The notes beneath the pieces are model-generated. The model saw only the letters and a list, made by a program, of their open reading frames with translations. It searched no databases and was not told the DNA's origin. A DNA stretch of 64,000 bases from Clostridium_AD sp047624165 (GTDB lineage Bacteria > Bacillota > Clostridia > Clostridiales > Clostridiaceae): assembly GCA_047624165.1 (NCBI GenBank), contig JBLHPD010000002.1:1-64000 (forward strand). Reading direction: 5' to 3'. The translations under genes and the position numbers were made by a program. How positions within the stretch are numbered: the first letter of the stretch is position 1; each line of letters starts with the position of its first letter. This document shows positions 43,525 to 52,718 of the stretch, in pieces.

Positions 43525-43550
43525 GAAAGCTCATAAAAATATGAGCTTTC
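43525..43550. terminator. Bidirectional terminator
   Basis: Stem GAAAGCTCAT / ATGAGCTTTC with loop AAAAAT, between two convergent genes. Confidence 0.85.
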
Positions 43551-43555
43551 TCATT

Positions 43556-44773
43556 CTAATTATCAAATCTATCCACTTTAAATAACTTTAAATCTTCATT
43601 TTCTATGCCTAAATATAAATCACTTAGCATCATTCCGCCTAGTATTGCAAATAATATACCGTTAGCTCCATAACCTAAGCAAAACCATAGCTTATTATTA
43701 TTTGGGTCCGGTCCCAAGAATCCTAAATTATCTTTAGTTGATGCAAAAGCACCACAATATTTATATTCCACTTCTATATCTTTAATATTTTTAAACATAG
43801 CTTTTAATCTTTGCTCTAATATAGCGTATTTCCCTTTAGCAGCTTTTTCATTAAATATGTCTGGTACAAAAGTTATATCTTCTCCACCTATTATTAATCT
43901 GTTATCTTCAGTAGTTCTTAAATAGTTATATGGATCATCATTATCTCTAATAAGCACTCGATTGTGCCATCCAGAAAAATTACTAATAGGTTTTGTGGCT
44001 ATATTAAAAGTAGTAGTTTTAGTTCCAAAATTTCTTTTACTAAATAATTCTGTATTATATCCAGTAGCTACTATAACTATTGTGCCTTTTACTTTATAAC
44101 CATAAGAAGTCTCTACTAGTACTCCATTATTTTCGTAATTTACTTTTACAACTTCTGTATTCTCATAAACTCTAAGTCCTTTACTTAAACAAACTTCCAA
44201 TAGCTGGTGAGTATATTTATATGGATCAAATTGTGCCCCACCATTATTACAATAAACACCAGCTTTTAAATCAAAACTAAAGGGATTGTTACCCTCATCT
44301 ATGAAATCTACATCAAATCCATTTTCTTTTCTGTTCCTATACTCATCGCGAATTTCTGATATTTCTAATTTTTTAGAAGTATATAATAATGTGTCTTTCT
44401 TTCTGTAATCACATTTATTCCCATACTCATTTATAAAACTATCAATTTCATCTAAAGCTTTAAGACCTAATTTATAGGATCTTATAGCATTTTTCATGGT
44501 GGTAGCTTCCATTAATTTAATGAGATTGTCATCAAGTTCGTACTGAAGTAAGGAAGTTGTAACACCTGTACTACAATAACCTATTCTATGTTTTTCTAAA
44601 ATTACACTGTTGATATTATGTTTAGAAAAATAGTATCCTAAAATACTACCTGTAACTCCACCGCCTACAATTATTACATCTGTATCTATATCTTCTGTTA
44701 AATAGCTATACTGCTTTGGTACTTTATTTGTATTTGTAAACATAGGCTCACCTTGAACATATTGCAAATTCAT
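43556..44773 (-). CDS. FAD-dependent oxidoreductase of the DAO family
   Basis: A 405-residue protein. The FAD motif DVIIVGGGVTGSILGYYFSK is at about residues 32-51. The DAO fold follows with GVTTSLLQYELD, and near the C-terminus ends in WFCLGYGANGILFAILGG, the usual FAD ribityl contact. Enzymes of this type oxidise amines or amino acids; the Rieske domain found in some close relatives is absent. The substrate cannot be predicted. GGTGGGAG precedes the ATG at 44773. Confidence 0.88.
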   Translation of the reverse strand: MNLQYVQGEPMFTNTNKVPKQYSYLTEDIDTDVIIVGGGVTGSILGYYFSKHNINSVILEKHRIGYCSTGVTTSLLQYELDDNLIKLMEATTMKNAIRSYKLGLKALDEIDSFINEYGNKCDYRKKDTLLYTSKKLEISEIRDEYRNRKENGFDVDFIDEGNNPFSFDLKAGVYCNNGGAQFDPYKYTHQLLEVCLSKGLRVYENTEVVKVNYENNGVLVETSYGYKVKGTIVIVATGYNTELFSKRNFGTKTTTFNIATKPISNFSGWHNRVLIRDNDDPYNYLRTTEDNRLIIGGEDITFVPDIFNEKAAKGKYAILEQRLKAMFKNIKDIEVEYKYCGAFASTKDNLGFLGPDPNNNKLWFCLGYGANGILFAILGGMMLSDLYLGIENEDLKLFKVDRFDN

Positions 44774-44931
44774 TTTCTCCCACCTAACTAATTATTAATT
44801 GTTCATCTCTTAGTATTTAAAACTAACTCCATGTATAAACTTTAACTATAGTGTTTCTTAATTAGTGTAACTATATACTTGGATTAACTTTTAAATCTTA
44901 AAAGATTAAATAATATATAAAATAGGATATG

Positions 44932-44970
44932 TATAAAGACAGAGCAAGTAGTGATTGCTCTGTCTTTATA
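44932..44970. terminator. Terminator between nitroreductase and FAD oxidoreductase genes
   Basis: Perfect stem TATAAAGACAGAGCA / TGCTCTGTCTTTATA with a nine-base loop. It ends the nitroreductase transcript on the minus strand. Confidence 0.88.
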
Positions 44971-44984
44971 AGTGCTACTAAATT

Positions 44985-45725
44985 TTATTTTTCATTTTTA
45001 AATCCTTGCTTTTTAAGTGATGGATAAACCTTTGGGAAATATACATATTGATATGCGCTCATAGTTTGGTTACTCCAGTCAATTTCTTGATCTCTGCCTA
45101 TATGTTTTAGATGAACACTTAGGTCTTCATCATATTTTTCTATTATTGCAGGTAATTTTTCTTTGTTATATACTTCATCATGTCTATAGGATTCTCTTGG
45201 CATCCTAGGTTTTATCGCTGAATTATCAGCAGGATATCCTAATGATAAGCCAACTATAGGATAAGTATACTCTGGCAATTGTAGAAGATCTATAATTTCA
45301 TCCGGACTTTTTCTAATTCCACCAATAGGTACAATACCAAGCCCTAAAGACTCAGCAGCCGTTATAACATTCTGCATAGAAAGTCCCGCATCTACAGATG
45401 CTACCATAATAGATTCTACACTGTCTGTAATTATTAAAGGTTTATTAACATTTTGAGAAGCTAGTTTTGCTTTATAAAAATCAGCTACGAATAGAAAAAA
45501 CACTGGTGCCTGCGCAATCCAAGGCTGGCCACCAGCAAGTTCAGCAAGTTTAGCTCTTTTCTCCTTATCCCTAACTACGATAACACTAGTTTGTTGACCG
45601 TTTATAGAACTTGGTGCAGCTTGTGCTACATCGATTAGCTCATTTAACATATCTTCCGAAATTTCTTTATTTACAAAACTTCTAATTGATCTGTGATTTT
45701 TCATTACTTCTATTACTTTATTCAT
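44985..45725 (-). CDS. Nitroreductase family NAD(P)H-dependent flavin oxidoreductase
   Basis: A 246-residue enzyme of the NfsA/FRP branch that uses FMN and reduces nitro compounds, quinones or flavins. FMN-binding blocks are NHRSIRSFVNKEIS (about 9-22), QAAPSSINGQQTSVIVV and GLGIVPIGGIRKSPDEI (about 132-148). AAAGGGGAAA precedes the ATG at 45725. Transcribed alone, divergent from the sigma-54 regulator region. Confidence 0.92.
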   Translation of the reverse strand: MNKVIEVMKNHRSIRSFVNKEISEDMLNELIDVAQAAPSSINGQQTSVIVVRDKEKRAKLAELAGGQPWIAQAPVFFLFVADFYKAKLASQNVNKPLIITDSVESIMVASVDAGLSMQNVITAAESLGLGIVPIGGIRKSPDEIIDLLQLPEYTYPIVGLSLGYPADNSAIKPRMPRESYRHDEVYNKEKLPAIIEKYDEDLSVHLKHIGRDQEIDWSNQTMSAYQYVYFPKVYPSLKKQGFKNEK

Positions 45726-46039
45726 ATGAATTTCCCCTTTAATTTATATTATTAATATTGTTGTTCTAAAATAATAACTATTAATTAATTATAATAGTTA
45801 ATAACTAATTATAATTTTACCACTCTTCAAGTTTTTGTCAATGAATTTTTTAGAGCAAACACATATACTTTTTATGGGTCAATTTAGTTTTTTGTATAGC
45901 AAAAACAACCAGTTATATTCAAACTTTTATGATTTTTATTTGTAATTGCAAAAGTTTATTTCATAGAGAAATCTAGGGGGTAGGCTTTCTTTAATTGAGT
46001 GGAATAATTAAATGGTATTGTTTACAACAAAAATATTAT
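45726..46039. other. AT-rich intergenic region
   Basis: No gene recognised. It holds the nitroreductase promoter on the minus strand, in a stretch of TTAATTATAATAG repeats at about 45775-45815. Confidence 0.3.
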
Positions 46040-46078
46040 TAATAGAGGTAATTGGAAATTAATATAGAAATATAATTT
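46040..46078 (+). repeat. Dispersed intergenic repeat, copy 3
   Basis: Contains GAGGTAATTGGAAATTAATA then TAGAAATATAATTT, close to the copy at 12248-12285. It precedes a leucine-rich repeat relic. Confidence 0.55.
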
Positions 46079-46099
46079 GAGGGAAACTATTAAAGTTAT

Positions 46100-46180
46100 T
46101 TATCTGATAATCCAATTACAGATCTAAGTACTTTAAAAAATATGACTAATTTAGAAGATTATCCAGTTTATTGTTTCTGA
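46100..46180 (+). pseudogene. Relic of a leucine-rich repeat protein
   Basis: Reads LSDNPITDLSTLKNMTNLED then YPVYCF and stops. This is the internalin-type LRR consensus (LSxNxITDLSxLKNLTNLExL). The previous bases encode LLKLF in another frame, so a frameshift lies at about 46098. Only about one and a half repeats remain. Confidence 0.55.
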
Positions 46181-46288
46181 ATCTGTGTTTAATTAGGGTT
46201 TAATCGAGGTAGTTTGTATGAATAATATTATTTTATTGATTATGATATGATATTTGATTTTAATGAAAAGGAGGTTAAGGTTAAAATT

Positions 46289-47704
46289 ATGGATAAAAGT
46301 AATAAAAGTGTACTAGATTATGTTGATTCGATGATGGTCGTTGATAAAAACTTAAAGGTGCTACATACAAACAGATTTAATCCGAGGTTTCATAATGGGT
46401 TAATGAATAATGAATATATAGAGTATATTAACAAAAGTTATTTTGAAGTATATCCTGAACTTGATCCTAAAGAAAGTACGATGGTAGAGTGCATTAAAAA
46501 CGGGAAAATATTAATTCGAGAAAATCAAGTATTTTCTGACCTTTCGGGTAAGGTATATCATACAAAAAACATTACATATCCAATCATTCGATGTGGTGAA
46601 ATTGTTGGAGCAATAGAACTGTCTCAAGATATAACCTCTATTGGTGACCTAAATCCTTTGGTTAAAGAGGAGTTGTCTAAGACAAAAATACAGAAGAAGA
46701 AAAAAACAGTTAGTGACACTATTTCATTTGAAAGTATTATTACAAACAATGAGGAAATGATTGAAAATATAAGAAGAGCAAAAATTTATGCATTGAAAGA
46801 CAATCCTGTATTAATTTATGGAGAGACAGGTACTGGTAAAGAAATGTATGTTCAAGCTATGGTAAATAATGATATTATTCGTAATAATAAATTTATTGCT
46901 CAAAATTGCGCATCAATCCCAGAAACATTATTTGAATCAATATTATTTGGATCATGCAAAGGTGCTTTCACGGGTGCTGAAAATAAAATGGGATTATTTG
47001 AAATGGCAAACGGAGGTGTACTTTTCCTAGATGAACTTAATTCAATTCCGATGCATTTACAGGCAAAGCTTTTACGAGTTTTACAAGATGGAAAAGTGAG
47101 GCCAGTTGGTAGTACGGTCGAAAAAGAAGTAGATGTTAAAGTAATCGTTGCAATAAACAAAAATCCCATACAATTGATAAAAGAAAATCTATTAAGAGAA
47201 GATTTATTCTATCGTTTAAGTAGTAATACTCTCCATCTTGTAGCATTGCGTGATAGAAAAGAAGACATTCCACTATATATAGATTATTTTATCAAACAAT
47301 TTAATGAAGTATGTAATAAGAACATTTATAAATTATCTACCAACTTAAAAAACATACTTGTCAATTATAATTGGCCAGGTAATGTTAGGGAATTAAGACA
47401 TATAATCGAATCAATGGTCAATATTTCACAGGAAGAAGTATTAACTACCAAAAATCTTCCTGTCTATTTAAAAGAAGTTATTAATACTAACTGTGGCTCA
47501 ATAGAAAATATGTTGAAAAAGGAAGATTCTATACAACTCAAAACATCTCTAAAGGAATTGATGAATAAGACAGAAAGAGAGCACATAGTACGAGCTCTAA
47601 TTTTTTGTAATGGAAATATATCGCGTGCTGCTGAATTGCTTGAATTACCAAGGCAAACTCTTAAGTATAGGATAGATAAACTGAAGATTGATACTTTTAG
47701 ATAA
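46289..47704 (+). CDS. Sigma-54-dependent transcriptional activator, RocR-like
   Basis: A 471-residue activator. A PAS-type sensor (about 5-115, VDSMMVVDKNLKVLHTN) is followed by the AAA+ domain: Walker A GETGTGKEM (about 188), the sigma-54 contact loop GAFTGAENK, GGVLFLDELNSIP and the sensor region REDLFYRLSS. A Fis-type HTH is at the end (GNISRAAELLELPRQTLKYR). The ATG at 46289 lies 14 bases after AAGGAGG, a long spacing; the in-frame ATG at 46247 has no RBS. A -24/-12 promoter lies 166 bases after this gene and before the opine dehydrogenase cluster, so that cluster is the obvious target. A small metabolite probably binds the PAS domain. Confidence 0.94.
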   Translation: MDKSNKSVLDYVDSMMVVDKNLKVLHTNRFNPRFHNGLMNNEYIEYINKSYFEVYPELDPKESTMVECIKNGKILIRENQVFSDLSGKVYHTKNITYPIIRCGEIVGAIELSQDITSIGDLNPLVKEELSKTKIQKKKKTVSDTISFESIITNNEEMIENIRRAKIYALKDNPVLIYGETGTGKEMYVQAMVNNDIIRNNKFIAQNCASIPETLFESILFGSCKGAFTGAENKMGLFEMANGGVLFLDELNSIPMHLQAKLLRVLQDGKVRPVGSTVEKEVDVKVIVAINKNPIQLIKENLLREDLFYRLSSNTLHLVALRDRKEDIPLYIDYFIKQFNEVCNKNIYKLSTNLKNILVNYNWPGNVRELRHIIESMVNISQEEVLTTKNLPVYLKEVINTNCGSIENMLKKEDSIQLKTSLKELMNKTEREHIVRALIFCNGNISRAAELLELPRQTLKYRIDKLKIDTFR

Positions 47705-47728
47705 ATAATAGGCGAAATTCCGTCATTG

Positions 47729-47768
47729 AAAACAAGAAAATGCCTAAACATTGGCGTTTTCTTGTTTT
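47729..47768 (+). terminator. Terminator after the sigma-54 activator gene
   Basis: Stem AAAACAAGAAAATGCC / GGCGTTTTCTTGTTTT with one G-U pair and loop TAAACATT. Confidence 0.85.
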
Positions 47769-47869
47769 ATTTTTATGGAAACTATATATATATATGGCAT
47801 TTATTTTTTGATTTTAGATATTGTTTTATCAATTGTAGTATTTTCAATGCTTCAAAGAACAAATTTTGT

Positions 47870-47885
47870 TGGCACCATTATTGCT
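47870..47885 (+). promoter_or_regulatory. Sigma-54 promoter of the opine dehydrogenase cluster
   Basis: TGGCAC, five bases (CATTA), TTGCT: the -24 GG is at 47871-47872 and the -12 GC at 47883-47884, with consensus spacing. Transcription would start near 47896, 120 bases before the first gene. It fits the adjacent sigma-54 activator. Confidence 0.88.
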
Positions 47886-48015
47886 ACCATATCAAAGTAG
47901 GTATAATAGTAGAATTTCATAATAGATTCTATGTGAGAGAGTTAAAAAAAGTAAATGGGATTCTTATGAATTTGCTACATAATGATGCAATAAATTAATT
48001 GAGGAGGATTACAAT

Positions 48016-49092
48016 ATGAAAAAGAAAATGAAAATTGCTATTCTAGGTTCAGGTAATGGAGCATGTGCAGCAGCAGCAGATTGGTCCCTTGGTGGGCATG
48101 AAGTAAGAATGTTTGATTTTGAACAATTTCCAAAAATCATTGAAGCAATTAATAAAAATGGTGGATTAACTATAGAGGGAGAATTAAGCGGATTTGCGCC
48201 AATAGTATATTGTGGACATTCAATTGAAAAGGCTGTTATTGATGCGGATATGATACTGGCTATAGGACCTTCATATAGTACAGAACCTTTTGCGAAGGTT
48301 GTTAAAGACTATATTACTCCTAATCAGATTTATGTTGTGTGCCCTGGATCTTTTGGTGGTGCATTAATTACAAAAAAAATATTTATGAGTACTAAAAATG
48401 CATCTGCTTGCACTATTTGTGAAACATCCACTTTACCTTATGCTGCAAGAATAATTGAACCGGGAGTGGTGAAAGTTTTTCTTAAATTAAAAGGAGGACT
48501 ATTCTTATCAACTATTCCAAAGGAGCAAGGAGATAATGCTATCGAAGCTTTCAGAACTATTTATCCTCATACACAAAAAGCAAAAAATGTAATGCAGACA
48601 ATGCTACAAAATTCTAATCCAGTAATCCACCCATCGGTGATGCTGCTGAATGCAGGTGCGGTTGAACGTAAAGGTGGGCTATTATTCTACGAAGAGGGTG
48701 TTACTCCAGCAGTAGGTAAACTTATTAAAGCTGTTGATGCGGAGAGAATTATGATTGCAGAAAAGCTTGGTGTGAAAATTATTCCAGATGGAGAACTAGG
48801 AGTGCTACAAGGATATATGACTGATTCATCATACGAATATGGTTATGCAAGCGCTCCGGGATTTAAAGGTATAACAGCACCAGATACATTAAATAATAGA
48901 TATTTAACTGAAGATGTAGGCTATGGGCTAGTATTTATGTCCGATTTAGCTGAAAAGCTAGGGTTAACTGTTCCAATGATTCATTCAGTTATTAATATTG
49001 CTTCAAAATTAATGGAGACAGATTATAATAAAGAATCTATAAGAACTGTGGACACTCTAGGATTTAGTATTGAAGAAATTCTTGAAGCATAG
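48016..49092 (+). CDS. NAD(P)-dependent opine dehydrogenase family protein
   Basis: A 358-residue protein of the octopine/nopaline dehydrogenase family, which reversibly joins an amino acid and a 2-keto acid through the amino group. The Rossmann motif ILGSGNGACAAAADW is at about 8-22. The C-terminal catalytic domain carries NPVIHPSVMLLNAGAVE (about 199-215), with the family His, and LNNRYLTEDVGYGLVFMSDL (about 293-312). GGAGGA precedes the ATG. As the first gene behind the sigma-54 promoter, next to a transporter and alanine dehydrogenase, it probably runs in the splitting direction. The specific opine is unknown; alanopine or another alanine-derived opine would suit. Confidence 0.9.
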   Translation: MKKKMKIAILGSGNGACAAAADWSLGGHEVRMFDFEQFPKIIEAINKNGGLTIEGELSGFAPIVYCGHSIEKAVIDADMILAIGPSYSTEPFAKVVKDYITPNQIYVVCPGSFGGALITKKIFMSTKNASACTICETSTLPYAARIIEPGVVKVFLKLKGGLFLSTIPKEQGDNAIEAFRTIYPHTQKAKNVMQTMLQNSNPVIHPSVMLLNAGAVERKGGLLFYEEGVTPAVGKLIKAVDAERIMIAEKLGVKIIPDGELGVLQGYMTDSSYEYGYASAPGFKGITAPDTLNNRYLTEDVGYGLVFMSDLAEKLGLTVPMIHSVINIASKLMETDYNKESIRTVDTLGFSIEEILEA

Positions 49093-49149
49093 AAACTTCA
49101 TATAGATATCTTAAAATTAAGTTTTTATAATTATAAAGGGGGAAATATT

Positions 49150-50565
49150 ATGGATCCGGCAGTAAACTTTGGTATTTTATCACTATTACCTGCTTTGGTA
49201 GCAGTAGTTCTTGCATTTATTACGAGGGAGGCTATATTTTCACTGCTTATAGGCGTCTTAGTTGGAATACTAGTAACTGGTCAAAATGTACTATTCGGAT
49301 TTTCTGGACTACTACAAAATGCACTAGGGAATGCTGACTTTATTTGGGTAATCAGTATTGAAGTATTCGTAGGTGTTATGATTGCATTTTTTCAAAAATC
49401 AGGGGCAATCGATTCTTTTTCAAGAATACTTGATAAAAGAAATATAAATGCAAAAGGGGCACAAATATTAGCTTGGTTACTAGGAATATTTTTATTCTTT
49501 AGTGATTATTTCAGTCCTTTATATACTGGAACAGTTATGAGAAATATAACAGATAAGGCTAGAGTTTCTAGAGAAAAGCTTGCTTATATATGTGACTCAA
49601 CCGCTGCGCCTGTTTGTACTATTATACCTTTCTCTTCTTGGGGTGTTTACATGGCAGGACTACTTGTTGCATCTGGGGCTTTCACAGATAAGAACCTTGC
49701 AATGAATGCAATAGTAAAAATGGTGCCATACAATTTTTATGGCATAGTTTCTGTATTAATGGTTGGACTTATAGCAATGAAGATTATACCTGACTTTGGA
49801 CCAATGAAAGCGGCTGAAAAAAGAACAATGGAAACTGGAAAGGTTATGTGGGATACTGCAAAACCTTTACTTGGTAAGGAGTTAACTGATATACAACCAA
49901 AAGAAGGAATAAAATCAAATCTATTTTTGAATTTCTTTGCACCAGCTATAATAGTAATTGTAGTAACTTTGGGAACTTATTTGACAATTGGATCTGCAAA
50001 GACATTGGAGGGTTTCATGTGTGCTGTAGCGTTCCAATTTGTAGTAATGATTTTTCAAAAGATGGGTACAGTTATTGAGCTTATGGAAGCAGCAGTAAAC
50101 GGTGTAAAGGGAGTTATGGTTGCAATGTTAATACTTGCTTTGGCATATTCTCTTAACACTATAAGCAAAGAGCTAGGAACAGCTCAATATGTAATATCTA
50201 TAACACAAACATGGATGACACCGACTTTACTTTTAGTATTTACATTCTTAATTTGTGCATTTATAGCTTTCTTCACAGGCACATCTTGGGGAACATATGC
50301 AATTATGACACCAATAGCAATTCCGCTAGTTCTTCAATTGACTGGGGGAGTTACAGATACAGCACTTTTTTATGCGACGATTGCAGCTGTTATGGGTGGA
50401 GGTTGCTTCGGCGATCACTGTTCACCACTATCTGATACTACAATACTATCATCCCTTGCAGCAGGATCTGACCATATAGATCATGTTAAGACACAAGTGC
50501 CATATGCAGTAACAGTTGCTGTTGTATCAGCAATATTATATCTTGTACTTGGAATTGTTTTGTAA
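49150..50565 (+). CDS. NhaC family Na+/H+ antiporter-like transporter
   Basis: A 471-residue protein with eleven or twelve helices. Typical NhaC blocks are FFSDYFSPLYTGTVMRNITD (about 116-135), FFTGTSWGTYAIMTPIAIPL (about 375-394) and GGGCFGDHCSPLSDTTILSS (about 417-436). Homologues in amino acid catabolic clusters exchange organic substrates or Na+ for H+. Its place here suggests uptake of the opine or export of the product; that is inference. GGGGG precedes the ATG. It is 57 bases after the dehydrogenase gene. Confidence 0.92.
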   Translation: MDPAVNFGILSLLPALVAVVLAFITREAIFSLLIGVLVGILVTGQNVLFGFSGLLQNALGNADFIWVISIEVFVGVMIAFFQKSGAIDSFSRILDKRNINAKGAQILAWLLGIFLFFSDYFSPLYTGTVMRNITDKARVSREKLAYICDSTAAPVCTIIPFSSWGVYMAGLLVASGAFTDKNLAMNAIVKMVPYNFYGIVSVLMVGLIAMKIIPDFGPMKAAEKRTMETGKVMWDTAKPLLGKELTDIQPKEGIKSNLFLNFFAPAIIVIVVTLGTYLTIGSAKTLEGFMCAVAFQFVVMIFQKMGTVIELMEAAVNGVKGVMVAMLILALAYSLNTISKELGTAQYVISITQTWMTPTLLLVFTFLICAFIAFFTGTSWGTYAIMTPIAIPLVLQLTGGVTDTALFYATIAAVMGGGCFGDHCSPLSDTTILSSLAAGSDHIDHVKTQVPYAVTVAVVSAILYLVLGIVL

Positions 50566-50586
50566 TATATAAGTTAATTATTTATG

Positions 50587-50613
50587 GATCTGCTTCAGTT
50601 TCTGAAGTGGATC
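50587..50613 (+). other. Hairpin between transporter and alanine dehydrogenase genes
   Basis: Stem GATCTGCTTCAG / CTGAAGTGGATC with a three-base loop, two G-U pairs and no T run. It probably stabilises or segments the polycistronic message. Confidence 0.5.
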
Positions 50614-50639
50614 TCAATTAAAATAAGGAGGTTAATTAT

Positions 50640-51755
50640 ATGATAATAGGTGTTCCAAAGGAAATAAAGGATTACGAACATAGAGTTGCAATAGTACCAG
50701 ATGGAGTTAGTGAATTTGTAAGGAAAGGACATAGGGTTTTCGTTGAAAGAGGAGCAGGTCTTGGAAGTGGAATAAAAGATGAAGATTATGAAAAAGCTGG
50801 AGCAACAATAACAGATAAAGAAGAATTATATAGCAGAGCAGATATGATTTATAAGGTTAAAGAAATGTTTCCAGAAGAATATAAATATTTGAGAGAAGGA
50901 CTCATAGTCTTTACTTATATACATTCTAATGCTCATAGGGAACAAACTGATGCCATGATAGCAAAGAAAATTGTAGGAATATCTTATGAGGATATAGAAG
51001 ATAAAGATGGAAAGTTCCCGCTCTTGCGTCCTATGAGTGAAATAGCTGGAAAAGGCGGATTTCTAATGGCGTGTCAATATTCCCAAAAGATAAATGGCGG
51101 AAAAGGTATAATGCTTGGCAGAGTACACGGAATAAAAACACCAGTAGTAGCTATAATAGGAGCTGGTATTTCAGGTCTTGGTGCTGCAGAATTTGCAACA
51201 GGTCTTGGAAATAAGGTTATAATTTTAGATATAAATGTAGACAATCTTGAAAAAGCTAAGAATGTACTTCCGCCAAATGTAGAACTTCTGTATTCAAACA
51301 ATAGTAATATAAGGAATGTACTAAAGGAATGTGATTTGCTTATGAACTGCATCCTATGGCCAAAATCGAGGAAGGATCATCTTGTCACTAGGGAAATGCT
51401 TAAAACTATGAAAGATGGAGCCCTTATAGTAGATGTTGCCTGCGATGATGGAGGTGCAATAGAATCATGTCATTCAACTACGCATAAGGAACCAGTGTAC
51501 TTTGAACAAGGGATTATGCATTACTGTGTAGACAATATTCCTTCTGCATTCTCAAACACTTCAACCTTTTCATTGTGTATAGCTACATTGCCGTATGCAC
51601 TAGAAATTGCACAAAAGGGTTATAAGAATGCTCTTAAAGAAAACTCATACCTTAGAAAAGGGTTATCATTTTATTTCGGTGAATTGACTTTAAGTGAAAC
51701 GGGACTTAAACAAAATAGACCATTCAAAGCGCCTGAAGAGGTTTTAGGCTTATAG
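50640..51755 (+). CDS. ald: Alanine dehydrogenase
   Basis: A 371-residue NAD-dependent enzyme that converts L-alanine to pyruvate and ammonia. Key residues are seen in EHRVAIVP (Arg about 15), YKVKEMFPEEY (Lys about 75), YIHSNAHREQT (His about 96) and IVDVACDDGGAIE (Asp about 269). The NAD motif VAIIGAGISGLGAAEF is at about 168-183. Some blocks differ from standard Ald, such as VDNIPSAFSNTST for the usual VANMPGAVPRTST, so a related substrate (as in N5-carboxyethylornithine synthase) cannot be excluded. AAGGAGG precedes the ATG. It would deaminate alanine released by the opine dehydrogenase. Confidence 0.9.
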   Translation: MIIGVPKEIKDYEHRVAIVPDGVSEFVRKGHRVFVERGAGLGSGIKDEDYEKAGATITDKEELYSRADMIYKVKEMFPEEYKYLREGLIVFTYIHSNAHREQTDAMIAKKIVGISYEDIEDKDGKFPLLRPMSEIAGKGGFLMACQYSQKINGGKGIMLGRVHGIKTPVVAIIGAGISGLGAAEFATGLGNKVIILDINVDNLEKAKNVLPPNVELLYSNNSNIRNVLKECDLLMNCILWPKSRKDHLVTREMLKTMKDGALIVDVACDDGGAIESCHSTTHKEPVYFEQGIMHYCVDNIPSAFSNTSTFSLCIATLPYALEIAQKGYKNALKENSYLRKGLSFYFGELTLSETGLKQNRPFKAPEEVLGL

Positions 51756-51773
51756 AAAAAGGGCTGTCTTAAA

Positions 51774-51818
51774 ATAATGCAACTAAGCATATTTACCAAT
51801 ATGTCTTAGTTGCATTAT
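51774..51818 (+). terminator. Hairpin terminator after ald
   Basis: Stem ATAATGCAACTAAG / CTTAGTTGCATTAT with inner CATAT/ATATG. It lacks a long T run, so partial read-through into the racemase gene is likely. Confidence 0.7.
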
Positions 51819-51859
51819 AATATTGAATTTAAATGATAATGGTTCTTAGGAGGGACAAA

Positions 51860-52585
51860 ATGAAAAAAAATCCAAAGATCGCAATCTTAAGGTGGGAGGA
51901 AGGACATGTTCCTGAAGGCTTGGTACAGCTTGAGACTATGCCTGGAAACAGCACTAATTTGAAATCATATCCTTTCCCTGTGAGACTTGTTCGTGTGGAG
52001 GGTGCAAATGTTGAAACTGTAATTACACATCCTAGCCAAGAACTGCTTGCAAATATGATTAGGATTTCAAAAAAATTAATAAATGAAGAGGGTATCAAGG
52101 CAATTTCAACAAGCTGTGGATTTAATTCCATATTTCAGAAAGAACTTGCAGAAGCATTAGATGTGCCGGTATTCACATCAGCACTATTACAGGTGCCTTT
52201 CGTCTATAATCTGATTGGAAAACACAAGATTGTGGGAGTAATCACTGCAAATAAATCGGCTCTTACAAAAGAACATTTTCATTCCTGTGGAATAACAGAT
52301 GATATTAATATAGAGGTCATGGGACTTGAAAATGCAAAGGAATGGAGCAAAATGTTCGAAAAGCCGGACGAAAAATTTGATATTGATGCTGTAACAGAGG
52401 AAATTATCGGAGTTGCCAGAAAAGGCGTAGCCAAACATCCTGAAATTGGCGCAATCGTTTTGGAATGCACAGACCTGCCGCCTTACGCAGCAAAAATCAG
52501 AGAGGCTGTAAACCTTCCTGTGTTTGATTTCAACTCAATGATGGGCCATGTTGCAATCGCGTTAGAAGAAATGAAGCTATATTAA
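51860..52585 (+). CDS. Aspartate/glutamate racemase family protein
   Basis: A 241-residue protein of the Asp/Glu/hydantoin racemase superfamily. The two catalytic cysteines appear in STSCGFNSIF (about 88-97) and VLECTDLPPYAAKIRE (about 200-215). TANKSALTK (about 126-134) lies between them. The ATG at 51860 follows TTAGGAGGG by seven bases. It lies 104 bases after ald across a leaky terminator and could invert an amino acid or opine stereocentre. The second half looks more GC-rich than its neighbours. Confidence 0.85.
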   Translation: MKKNPKIAILRWEEGHVPEGLVQLETMPGNSTNLKSYPFPVRLVRVEGANVETVITHPSQELLANMIRISKKLINEEGIKAISTSCGFNSIFQKELAEALDVPVFTSALLQVPFVYNLIGKHKIVGVITANKSALTKEHFHSCGITDDINIEVMGLENAKEWSKMFEKPDEKFDIDAVTEEIIGVARKGVAKHPEIGAIVLECTDLPPYAAKIREAVNLPVFDFNSMMGHVAIALEEMKLY

Positions 52586-52667
52586 ACAGTTAATAGTTAC
52601 ATTTTAGGCCGTTTATAAATTCCATAGAACAAAATATATCTAATAAAGATGCTGTTATACACGTGAA

Positions 52668-52697
52668 TTAAGAGAGGCCTAAAATGGCCTCTCTTAA
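52668..52697. terminator. Bidirectional terminator
   Basis: Stem TTAAGAGAGGCC / GGCCTCTCTTAA around TAAAAT, flanked by A and T runs, between the racemase and mscS genes. Confidence 0.88.
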
Positions 52698-52718
52698 AAA
52701 TTGTTATATTATCATGTT

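Noticed and set aside
47726..47998. 90-residue plus-strand open frame
   Set aside because: It runs across the activator's terminator and the sigma-54 promoter and has no RBS or family similarity.
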